Shown here: piece after piece, positions 1-6,767 of the stretch
Layout of the letters: each line of letters begins with the position of its first letter
Numbering within the stretch: the first letter of the stretch is position 1
DNA from: Bacteroidales bacterium
GTDB taxonomy: Bacteria; Bacteroidota; Bacteroidia; Bacteroidales; UBA932
Assembly (NCBI GenBank): GCA_017509375.1
Contig: JAFWPT010000334.1
Coordinates: 1 to 7,148, forward strand
Length of the DNA: 7,148 nucleotides
Direction: 5' to 3'
The notes under the pieces: generated by a model
What the model was told of the DNA's origin: nothing
Databases searched by the model: none
Seen by the model: only the letters and a program-made list of their open reading frames with translations
Program-made: the position numbers and the translations under genes

Positions 1-1312
1 ATGAAGACCATTCATTCCACTGGTGTCGAACTTCATCTGCATCCGCTTCACTATGCTTAATCGTAGAAAAACCGAGAGCCTTCAACAGTTCCAGGAAGCG
101 AGGCGCCCCATACTGCTCCAGCATACGCACGGAAGGCACATTAAGGGAACGGGATATCACTTCCGAGGCCGGCACCGCTCCGTCGAAGCTGCGGGAATAG
201 TTATGGGGAGAAAAGTTGTTGTAATTGTAAGGGGTATCCTTGATGAGCGTCCCCGGAAGAATAAGCCCGTCTTGCAGCATAGCGGCATACAACAGGGGCT
301 TGAGGGTACTGCCGCTGGAACGCGCCGCGGGAATCATGTCCACGTCAGCCCCCCGAAGGCCCTCCGCAAGGCCCTTGGTATTACCGTAATAGGCCAGCAC
401 ATCCCCGCTCTTCACGCTTCTTACCAGGATTCCCATATTGTCCACCAGGTTATTGTGGTACTGTTCGAAACTGGTACGGGCAATAGCGTTCACCCTTTCC
501 TGCAGAGCGGCATCAACGGTACTCATATAAGCTTTATCTCCTCCTTCTGCCCGCAGGCGCTCCAGCAGATGGTATGCCTTGTCCGGCATGGGGAGGGGCT
601 TTTCGGGCAGAGGTTCGTCTTTAGCCAGTTCGCACTCCAGTTCATCCAGCACGCCGCTGGCACATAGCTTGTCCAGCAGGAAGTTACGCTTCTGCAACAG
701 CTGGCTGCGGTTGCGTCCGGGATGAATCAGGCCGGGGGAATTCGGCAGTACGGCCAGCATAGCGCTTTCCGCCCAGGAGAGATTCTCCGCCGAGCGTCCG
801 AAATAGCGCCAGGCTGCCGCATCCAGACCTACCACGTTGCCGCCGAAAGGAGCGTTGGAAGCATACAGAAGCAATATCTTTTTCTTGCTGCAGCGTATTT
901 CCAGCCGGGTAGCCAGGATGGCTTCATATATTTTCTCCGGGACCGTACGCGGGGCATCCGGCCGGCTCATACGTATTACCTGCATGGTAAGAGTACTGGC
1001 TCCGCTTACCACTTCTCCCCTGCTGAAATTCTGTCTCAGGGCCCTTGCGGCAGACAGGAAATCCACACCCGGATGCCACCAGAAGCGTTTATCTTCGTAG
1101 CATACTATACACTTTGCAAATTTCTCAGGCACCCTGTCCGAAGGCGGAAAATGCCACTGGCCGTCGGCAGAAATCCTCGCGCCCAGAAGCACCGAGTCCC
1201 TGTCCAGAAGCACAGCGCTGTACGGAGAATTGAACAATTTCCTCGGCAGGCAGAATATATATAATGCCAGCAAGGGAGCAAGAATCAAAAATATTTTCGT
1301 ATTTTTGGACAT
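1..1312 (-). CDS. pbpC: Penicillin-binding protein 1C, N-terminal part (runs off the left edge)
   Basis: This is a bifunctional peptidoglycan synthase anchored in the inner membrane; by family it polymerises lipid II (GT51 domain) and carries a penicillin-binding transpeptidase domain. The frame gives 437 codons. Residues 6-21 form a hydrophobic N-terminal anchor. The GT51 domain follows at about 30-215, with EDKRFWWHPG (73-82, catalytic Glu73), GASTLTMQ (104-111), a KIYEAILATRLE helix (127-138), NAPFGGN (153-159) and LSWAESAMLAVLP (178-190). The transpeptidase domain begins near 290, with the nucleophile motif STLK (Ser335/Lys338) and SLN (389-391). The KTG motif and the C-terminal domain lie outside the window. 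The start at 1312 was chosen because the hydrophobic anchor begins immediately after it and no better start lies upstream. PBP1C is favoured over PBP1A because of the short N-terminus, the LLDRD and DGQW segments and the adjacent macroglobulin. The last 16 or so residues (bases 1-49) do not follow the expected family continuation. Confidence 0.93.
   Translation of the reverse strand, partial: MSKNTKIFLILAPLLALYIFCLPRKLFNSPYSAVLLDRDSVLLGARISADGQWHFPPSDRVPEKFAKCIVCYEDKRFWWHPGVDFLSAARALRQNFSRGEVVSGASTLTMQVIRMSRPDAPRTVPEKIYEAILATRLEIRCSKKKILLLYASNAPFGGNVVGLDAAAWRYFGRSAENLSWAESAMLAVLPNSPGLIHPGRNRSQLLQKRNFLLDKLCASGVLDELECELAKDEPLPEKPLPMPDKAYHLLERLRAEGGDKAYMSTVDAALQERVNAIARTSFEQYHNNLVDNMGILVRSVKSGDVLAYYGNTKGLAEGLRGADVDMIPAARSSGSTLKPLLYAAMLQDGLILPGTLIKDTPYNYNNFSPHNYSRSFDGAVPASEVISRSLNVPSVRMLEQYGAPRFLELLKALGFSTIKHSEADADEVRHQWNEWSS
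1300..1307 (+). promoter_or_regulatory. Candidate -7 element for the macroglobulin operon
   Basis: TATTTTTG fits the Bacteroidota -7 consensus TAnnTTTG and ends 29 bases before the macroglobulin ATG. It would place the transcript start near 1311 with a leader of about 26 bases. It overlaps codons 2-5 of pbpC on the opposite strand. No TTTG is visible at the expected -33 distance, so this is weaker than the opposing promoter and could be a chance match in AT-rich sequence. Confidence 0.35.
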
Positions 1313-1318
1313 CTGAAA

Positions 1319-1351
1319 CAAATATAACCAAATTATATGAAACTATCCAAA
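1319..1351 (-). promoter_or_regulatory. Bacteroidota-type promoter for pbpC
   Basis: Read on the minus strand, TTTG at 1351-1348 and TATATTTG at 1326-1319 match the Bacteroidota -33 (TTTG) and -7 (TAnnTTTG) elements exactly, with 21 bases between them. The -33 element lies inside the first codons of the divergent macroglobulin gene. A -7 box here predicts transcription starting at about 1315, only a few bases before the pbpC ATG at 1312, so the message would be nearly leaderless. No Shine-Dalgarno sequence is visible. The motif match is read directly; its activity is inferred. Confidence 0.55.
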
Positions 1352-1396
1352 CTTATCAGCTGCGTAATCCTGGCATCCGTATTCATGGCCGGATGC
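1337..1396 (+). other. Lipoprotein signal peptide and lipobox of the macroglobulin
   Basis: The first 20 codons encode a short basic start (Lys2, Lys5), a hydrophobic core (residues 6-17) and the lipobox F-M-A-G-C, with the lipidated cysteine predicted at residue 20. Phe16 and Met17 make a slightly atypical lipobox, since Leu is usual at the -3 position, but Ala-Gly-Cys is canonical. The following N-Q-G-T-G lacks the run of Lys/Asp/Glu that marks surface-exported lipoproteins in Bacteroidota. Confidence 0.88.
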
Positions 1397-4300
1397 AATC
1401 AGGGTACCGGAAATGCTCCCAGTGTAAAGACCGACGAAAACGGCATTCAGTCTGTCTCTGCCGATCCAGTGCAGCAGACCCCGGAAGAAGCCGGATATCT
1501 AAGCTACGGCAGCGAGCCTTCTGGCGAACCCACGCCTGAGGCCCCCTGCATCAAACTGATCAGCAAAGGTTCCGTGCTTCCCAGCATCGGAAAAATGGAC
1601 CTGCTGTTCAGCTCATACGGCTACACCCAGGCCCGCTTCAGGGTCCGCAAGATATTCACCAGCAATATCCTGCAGTTCATGCAGTTCGATTCCTACGACG
1701 CCCGCTACGAACTCTTCAAGGTTGCCCGCGTAGTTGCCGACACTACCGTGATCCTGGGCAGAACCGACGCCCCGCATCTGCGTGAACTACGCAACTACGG
1801 CATCAGCCTGGACGAGCTCATAAAGCCGGAACCCGGGGCCATCTACTATGTAGAAATCCGGGGCCTGGAACCTTTGGAAGAAGAGGACTTCTGGGACAGC
1901 GATTCTTATTTCGGAGATTATGAGACCTACGAAGACCGCAATACTTTCCTGGTTGCCAGCGACCTGGCGCTCATAGCCAAGTGTGCCGACAACAAGTGCG
2001 AAGTATTTGCCTGCGACATCCTGAGCGGCCAGCCCCTGAAAGGCGTACGGGTAAAGTTCTACGACGACGTGCTGCAGGAAATAGGCAAGGGAGTCACCGA
2101 CAAGGACGGCCTGGTAACCTTCCCCGGCAACTCTGACGGCAGATATGTCATGGCCAACTCCGACAAAGGCGCAGCCTACCTTGCCCTCAAGAACGAGAAG
2201 TCGCTGTCTACCAGTAACTTCGACGTGAGCGGATCCACCGGAAACGGCAAATTCAAAGCATACATCTTCGGCGAGCGCGGAGTATGGCGTCCGGGCGACA
2301 CCATCCACGTAACCATGATTACCATGGCCGAAGACGAGGATCTTCCCGCAGGGCACCCGGTGGTGGCGGAACTCCGCAACCCTGACGGCCAGGTCACCAG
2401 TACCGTCACCGTAAAGAACGACGGCGGTCATATCTACCACTTCCCCTTCAGCACTGAAGCCGACGCTCCCACAGGACGCTGGTACGTAAACGTCAAAGTG
2501 GGCGGCCAGAGCTTCGGTAAGAGCCTCCGCATAGAGACCGTCAAGCCCAACAAGCTGGACATCAATCTGGCCTTCGAAGACAAGCTGCTTGTTCCCAAGA
2601 GCAGCTGCGTCGGCACCCTCACTGTCAAATGGCTCTACGGCGCCCCCGGAAGCGGCCTGAAAGTCAACGGCGACGTAGAGTTGACCAATGCCCGCACCGC
2701 TTTCAAGGGATATGAGGACTACGACTTCATAGATGAGTCCCGCAGTTTCACATCCCAGTCCCGCTATTACAGCGACATGCGCACCGACGAGAACGGGCAG
2801 GTATCTCTCAGTACCAACATGAACCTCAGGGAAGAAGGAATTCCCGGCATGCTGAACATCAATTTCGTCATGCGCGCCTTCGAACCCTCCGGAGAATTCA
2901 GCACCGGAGTATCCAGCTTCAAGATGTCCCCCTTCGACACCTATGTAGGCATGAAGGTCGAGAAAGACCGTTCAAGCTGGGGAGAGGAATACCTGAAGGC
3001 CGGCAAGAGCCATAAGTTCGACATCGTAACTGTAGGCCCCGACGGCAATCCTGCCACAGTATCCGACCTGCATGTGCAGGTGTGCCACGTAGACTGGAGC
3101 TGGTGGTGGAACTCTTCTTCCCTGATTGCCAGCTACATGTCCGGCAGCAGCAAGGAAATCGTGCTGGACAAGCATATCGCAACCCGCTCTGGTTCAGGCT
3201 CTTTCACCTACGACTGGGCAGATGCCCCCGATGGCCTCTACTTCATTCAGGTCTCCGACGAGACCGGCGGCCACGCCAGCTCCATGCTTTGCGAGGTTTA
3301 CGAGAACTACAGCAGCGCCGCCCAGGGTTCCGACGCCGCAGTAAAGCTGAGCATCAATGCCAACAAGGATAAATACAATGTGGGTGAAACCGCCAGGCTG
3401 GTAATCCCGTCTTCCAAAGGCAGCCGGGCCCTGGTTTCCCTGGAGAAAGGCGGTCGCATCCTGAGTTCCGAGTGGGTGGAATGTGCAGCTGGAAGCACCG
3501 AGATAAAGATTCCCGTGAACAATACCATGCTGCCCAACGTTTATGCCTTCATTACCTTGGTACAGCCCCACGCGGAAACTCTGAACGATGCTCCTATACG
3601 CATGTACGGCGTGTGCAACCTCAACGTGGAGGATGAAGCATCGCATCTGCAGCCAGTCATCGACATTCCCGCCGAAGTTAAGCCGGAGAGCGAGATATCC
3701 TTCAAGGTTAAAGAGAAGAACGGCAAGGCCATGAGCTATGTGGTGGCCCTTGTGGACGAAGGCCTTCTCGGGCTTACCGGATTCAAGACCCCGGACGCCT
3801 GGAAAGCATTTTACGCAAAGGAAGCCCTCAGGGTTCGTACCTGGGACCTTTACGACGACGTGATAGGAGCCTACGGCGGCAAGATAGAGCAGCTCTTCGC
3901 CATCGGAGGTGACGATGAAGGCGCCGAATCTGTAATGAAACCTCAGAACGCCCAGCGCTTCAAGGCTGTAGTAAGCTACCTCGGTCCCTTCACCCTGAAG
4001 GCTGGCAAGACCGCGACCCACAAGGCCGAGATACCTCAGTACATCGGCTCCCTCCGTGCCATGGTCATCGCAACGGACGGCCATGCCCAGGGCAACTGCG
4101 AAAGCAATGTCGCTGTAACCAAGCCGGTTATGGTCCAGGCTACTCTGCCTCGCGCCATGAATATCGGAGAGACTATAAAAGTTCCCGTCACCGTATTCAC
4201 GATGAAGGACGGCATAGGCGAAGTGAAGGTCGGAATCAAGGCCTCCGAATTGCTGGAAGTCGTGGGGCCGGACAAGCAGAGCGTGAATTCCGCCAAGGCC

Positions 4301-5914
4301 GGCAACGAGGTGTGCTATTTCACTCTCAAGGTGAAAGACAACACCGGAGTGGCCAGAGTGAGCGTGAATGCCGAAGGTGCAGGCGACAAGTCGGCCCACG
4401 ACATTGAAATCGACGTAAACAATCCCAACCCTGAAGTCACCCGCAGCAGCACCGTATTGCTTGCCGCCGGCGAGAGCAAGACCGTTGATGTGGACCTGTT
4501 CGGCACCCCCGGCACCAACAGCGCGGAGATAGAACTCTCCACCATCCCTGCCATAGACCTCGGATCTCGTCTGCGCTACCTTACCGGATATCCGTACGGA
4601 TGCCTGGAGCAGACCGTTTCCTCCGTATTCCCGCAGCTGTACCTGGACAAGGTGATGAGCCGCGACGAAAACTCCCGCAAGCGCAGCCGCATCAACATCG
4701 AATCCGCCATCAGGCGCCTCCAGAATTACCGCCGCAGTGACGGTTCGCTCAGCTACTGGCCTGGCCAGAGCCAGTCCAGCCTCTTCGGCAGCGCATACGC
4801 CCTGCACTTCCTCAAAGAAGCTGAAGACCAGGGATATGCAGTACCGGTTGACTTGAAGAAAGAGCTCATCGCATGGCTTGGCAAGACTGTGTCCGACAGC
4901 AAGCAGGATTTCACCTCCCGTGCCTATGGAGTATATGCCCTTGCGGTCGCCGGCAAGCCCCAGCGCAGCGCTATGAACCTGCTCCGGGAGAAGGTCAAGA
5001 AGATGCCGGCAAGCGCCGCCTGGCTGCTGGCCGCCGCGTATGCCGTTGACGGCAAGAAGAATGTAGCAAAGGAGATTTCCGCTCCACTGCAGTATGAAGA
5101 CAAGACCTACGAAGCCTACGGCAGCTCCGACCGCAACCGTGCAGTCGCCCTCAAGCTTATGCTGCTCACCGGCCGTAAGGAAGAAGCGTTCCGCCTGGCC
5201 TCCGAATTGGCCGGCCGCCTCAACGACAAGAATGTGTGGATGAGCACCCAGTCGAGCGCGTGGAGCCTCTATGCAGTATGCGATTATGCCCGTGCCAATG
5301 CAGGCGGCGTCCAAGCTTCCGTGACAGCCGGCGGAAAGGCCTCCAAGTTCGACAACGGCAAATGCATCGAGTCTTCAAGCCTGCCGGTAGAAGCAAGTGC
5401 ACGCAAGCTCAGCGTGAAATTGGAGAACTCCGGACAGGGTAACCTCTACGCAGTTGCTTCCGTTACCGGCATCCCGGCCGCATCTGAGGAGAAAGCAGTC
5501 AGCAAAGGCCTGAAGATGACGGTAAGCTATCAGGACGAAGACCGCAACGCCATCAAGGTGGACACCCTGTCGAGAGGACGGACCATATACGCAGTGGTCA
5601 CCGTGACCAACCCTGGTGCGGCTGCAGTAAGGGATATCGCTCTCAACCATAAGTTCCCTTCCGGCTGGGAGATACAGAACGAGCGTCTCTACTCCGAGTC
5701 CGTTTCCTACCCGAGCGGAGTAAGCTATCAGGACATCCGCGATGACCGCGTGTACAGCTTCTTCGACCTCGGCGCAGGCTCCAGCGTCGTAATCCGCACC
5801 AAACTCGTAGCCACCTATCCGGGACGCTTCTACCTGCCGGCGGTGAGCTGCAGCGCCATGTACGATGCCTCAGTCACCGCTCTGGTTCCCGGCCGCTGGG
5901 TGGAAGTGAAATAA
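1337..5914 (+). CDS. Bacterial alpha-2-macroglobulin, thioester-type lipoprotein (YfhM-like)
   Basis: This is a periplasmic protease trap: by family, cleavage of a bait region triggers a conformational change and an activated thioester couples covalently to the attacker. The 1525 residues open with a lipoprotein signal (lipobox FMAGC, Cys20) and a polar Pro/Glu/Gly linker to about residue 60. Macroglobulin beta-domains follow, including a segment at about 210-265 and the hallmark GERGVWRPGD (312-321). A Trp-rich WSWWW lies at 587-591, a bait-region-associated domain starts near 668, and VDEG is at 806-809. The core A2M segment covers about 875-965 (YLGPFTLKAGK, PQYIGS). The thioester domain, about 1075-1345, carries GCLEQ with Cys1089 and Gln1092 intact. 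A C-terminal receptor-binding-like beta-domain at about 1390-1525 contains YQDIRDDRVY. All key residues are present and the frame is unbroken. Asn at +2 after Cys20 and no obvious acidic surface-export signal suggest a periplasm-facing lipoprotein; this is inference. It is divergent from pbpC, its usual functional partner, and is followed after one base by a transporter gene. Confidence 0.96.
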   Translation: MKLSKLISCVILASVFMAGCNQGTGNAPSVKTDENGIQSVSADPVQQTPEEAGYLSYGSEPSGEPTPEAPCIKLISKGSVLPSIGKMDLLFSSYGYTQARFRVRKIFTSNILQFMQFDSYDARYELFKVARVVADTTVILGRTDAPHLRELRNYGISLDELIKPEPGAIYYVEIRGLEPLEEEDFWDSDSYFGDYETYEDRNTFLVASDLALIAKCADNKCEVFACDILSGQPLKGVRVKFYDDVLQEIGKGVTDKDGLVTFPGNSDGRYVMANSDKGAAYLALKNEKSLSTSNFDVSGSTGNGKFKAYIFGERGVWRPGDTIHVTMITMAEDEDLPAGHPVVAELRNPDGQVTSTVTVKNDGGHIYHFPFSTEADAPTGRWYVNVKVGGQSFGKSLRIETVKPNKLDINLAFEDKLLVPKSSCVGTLTVKWLYGAPGSGLKVNGDVELTNARTAFKGYEDYDFIDESRSFTSQSRYYSDMRTDENGQVSLSTNMNLREEGIPGMLNINFVMRAFEPSGEFSTGVSSFKMSPFDTYVGMKVEKDRSSWGEEYLKAGKSHKFDIVTVGPDGNPATVSDLHVQVCHVDWSWWWNSSSLIASYMSGSSKEIVLDKHIATRSGSGSFTYDWADAPDGLYFIQVSDETGGHASSMLCEVYENYSSAAQGSDAAVKLSINANKDKYNVGETARLVIPSSKGSRALVSLEKGGRILSSEWVECAAGSTEIKIPVNNTMLPNVYAFITLVQPHAETLNDAPIRMYGVCNLNVEDEASHLQPVIDIPAEVKPESEISFKVKEKNGKAMSYVVALVDEGLLGLTGFKTPDAWKAFYAKEALRVRTWDLYDDVIGAYGGKIEQLFAIGGDDEGAESVMKPQNAQRFKAVVSYLGPFTLKAGKTATHKAEIPQYIGSLRAMVIATDGHAQGNCESNVAVTKPVMVQATLPRAMNIGETIKVPVTVFTMKDGIGEVKVGIKASELLEVVGPDKQSVNSAKAGNEVCYFTLKVKDNTGVARVSVNAEGAGDKSAHDIEIDVNNPNPEVTRSSTVLLAAGESKTVDVDLFGTPGTNSAEIELSTIPAIDLGSRLRYLTGYPYGCLEQTVSSVFPQLYLDKVMSRDENSRKRSRINIESAIRRLQNYRRSDGSLSYWPGQSQSSLFGSAYALHFLKEAEDQGYAVPVDLKKELIAWLGKTVSDSKQDFTSRAYGVYALAVAGKPQRSAMNLLREKVKKMPASAAWLLAAAYAVDGKKNVAKEISAPLQYEDKTYEAYGSSDRNRAVALKLMLLTGRKEEAFRLASELAGRLNDKNVWMSTQSSAWSLYAVCDYARANAGGVQASVTAGGKASKFDNGKCIESSSLPVEASARKLSVKLENSGQGNLYAVASVTGIPAASEEKAVSKGLKMTVSYQDEDRNAIKVDTLSRGRTIYAVVTVTNPGAAAVRDIALNHKFPSGWEIQNERLYSESVSYPSGVSYQDIRDDRVYSFFDLGAGSSVVIRTKLVATYPGRFYLPAVSCSAMYDASVTALVPGRWVEVK
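3863..3961 (+). other. Candidate bait region of the macroglobulin (residues 843-875)
   Basis: Between the conserved VRTWDLYDDV and the start of the A2M core (RFKAVVSYLGPF) lies a flexible-looking, Gly- and acid-rich segment containing AYGGK and GGDDEGAES. In bacterial macroglobulins the protease-sensitive bait lies in this region, before the A2M core. The segment offers Lys, Phe, Leu, Met and Glu sites for different proteases. The assignment rests on position and composition, not on alignment. Confidence 0.4.
4601..4612 (+). other. Thioester motif CLEQ of the macroglobulin
   Basis: Codons 1089-1092 read Cys-Leu-Glu-Gln within the context YPYGCLEQTVSS. The Cys1089 thiol and the Gln1092 side chain form the internal thioester in this family. 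Its intactness places the protein in the thioester-containing class of bacterial macroglobulins, the class usually linked to pbpC, rather than the thioester-less class (YfaS-like). Confidence 0.93.
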
Positions 5915-5915
5915 T

Positions 5916-6755
5916 ATGTGGATAATTCTGGCGGCAAGCTCTTCATTCCTGCTGGGCTTGTATGATGCCGCCAAGAAGCAGGCTCTCCGGAAGAACGGCA
6001 TATTGGCCGTTCTTCTGGTGGCTACTGCACTATCTACCCTTTTCGTATCCCCTTTCCTGAGGTTCGGGCCTGCAGCCGACCACTTGAAGCTGCTTTTCAA
6101 AGCCGTACTGGTAACGTCTTCCTGGGTATCCGGAATGGTAGGTCTGAAATTGCTGCCCCTGACTACAGTAAGCACCATCAAGGGCTCCCGGCCATTGTTC
6201 GTCGTGCTGTTTTCCATTATCCTTTTCGGGGAACGGCTGAGCCTGCTTCAGTGGGCAGGAGTCCTGATTGTACTGGGCGCATTGTTCCTGCTGGGCCACA
6301 CCAGCAAGGGTGACGCGCCTGTCCAGGTCCGGAAGACCGGCTTTTTGTGGATGGGCATTTCGGTGATTACGGGAGTAGTCAGCGCGCTGTACGACAAGCA
6401 TATAATGCAAGGAATGGAACCTATGTTCGTTCAGAGCTGGACCAATCTCTACATAACGGTCCTGCTCGCTTTGTGCGTCGCCGTACGCCGCAGGAAAGAA
6501 TCGGGTCCCATATTCCGCTGGGACTGGTGGGTATTGGTCGTTGCCCTGCTGATAACAGGCGCCGACGCTTGCTATTTCTTTGCCCTGAAGCAAGAAGATG
6601 CCCTGCTGAGCGTAGTTTCAGTGATACGGAGAGCGGCAATTATCATCACCTTCCTCTGCGGGGCCATCTTCTTCAAGGAAGGCAATTTGAAAGCAAAGAG
6701 TTTTAACATAATCTTGATGGCTGCAGGCGTTGCCCTGCTGCTGATCGGGAAATAA
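5916..6755 (+). CDS. EamA/DMT-superfamily membrane transporter
   Basis: The 279-residue protein is almost entirely hydrophobic, with about ten predicted membrane helices (roughly 2-17, 28-48, 60-82, 88-104, 110-127, 142-160, 172-190, 203-221, 229-250 and 260-277). This is the size and layout of drug/metabolite transporters made of two repeated EamA halves. The first half ends in the typical pattern LFGERLSLLQWAGVLIVLGA and the second in AIFFKEGNLKAK followed by a last helix; the matching F-x-E position in each half is characteristic of the duplicated fold. The substrate cannot be deduced from sequence. The ATG lies one base after the macroglobulin TAA, and a weak GGAAG nine bases upstream lies within that gene's last codons, so translational coupling is likely. 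The next gene, a deaminase, follows after 12 bases, which makes export or uptake of a nucleobase or related metabolite conceivable but unproven. Confidence 0.88.
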   Translation: MWIILAASSSFLLGLYDAAKKQALRKNGILAVLLVATALSTLFVSPFLRFGPAADHLKLLFKAVLVTSSWVSGMVGLKLLPLTTVSTIKGSRPLFVVLFSIILFGERLSLLQWAGVLIVLGALFLLGHTSKGDAPVQVRKTGFLWMGISVITGVVSALYDKHIMQGMEPMFVQSWTNLYITVLLALCVAVRRRKESGPIFRWDWWVLVVALLITGADACYFFALKQEDALLSVVSVIRRAAIIITFLCGAIFFKEGNLKAKSFNIILMAAGVALLLIGK

Positions 6756-6767
6756 AAAGAACTGCAG

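Noticed and set aside
23..1264. Two plus-strand open frames (23-667 and 722-1264).
   Set aside because: Both are antisense to the pbpC frame, which carries the full GT51 motifs and the STLK and SLN motifs; the plus-strand translations look like random shadow protein.
1125..1331. Minus-strand 68-codon frame beginning slightly upstream of pbpC.
   Set aside because: It is a shifted frame over the pbpC 5' end; the pbpC frame from 1312 gives the membrane anchor and catalytic domain, and this one does not.
3194..5314. A 706-codon open frame on the minus strand, opposite the macroglobulin gene.
   Set aside because: It lies wholly antisense to a well-supported gene and its translation shows no recognisable domain; GC-biased codon use on the plus strand suppresses stops in the antisense frame.
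5522..5734. A 15-base direct repeat, GTAAGCTATCAGGAC, at 5522-5536 and 5720-5734, encoding VSYQD both times.
   Set aside because: Both copies are in frame within the C-terminal beta-domain and nothing else flanks them; this is most easily coincidence of preferred codons and a short shared peptide, not a mobile or regulatory repeat.
5907..5930. Possible terminator or promoter between the macroglobulin and transporter genes.
   Set aside because: The stop and the next start are one base apart, and I could see no inverted repeat followed by a T-run and no TAnnTTTG element.
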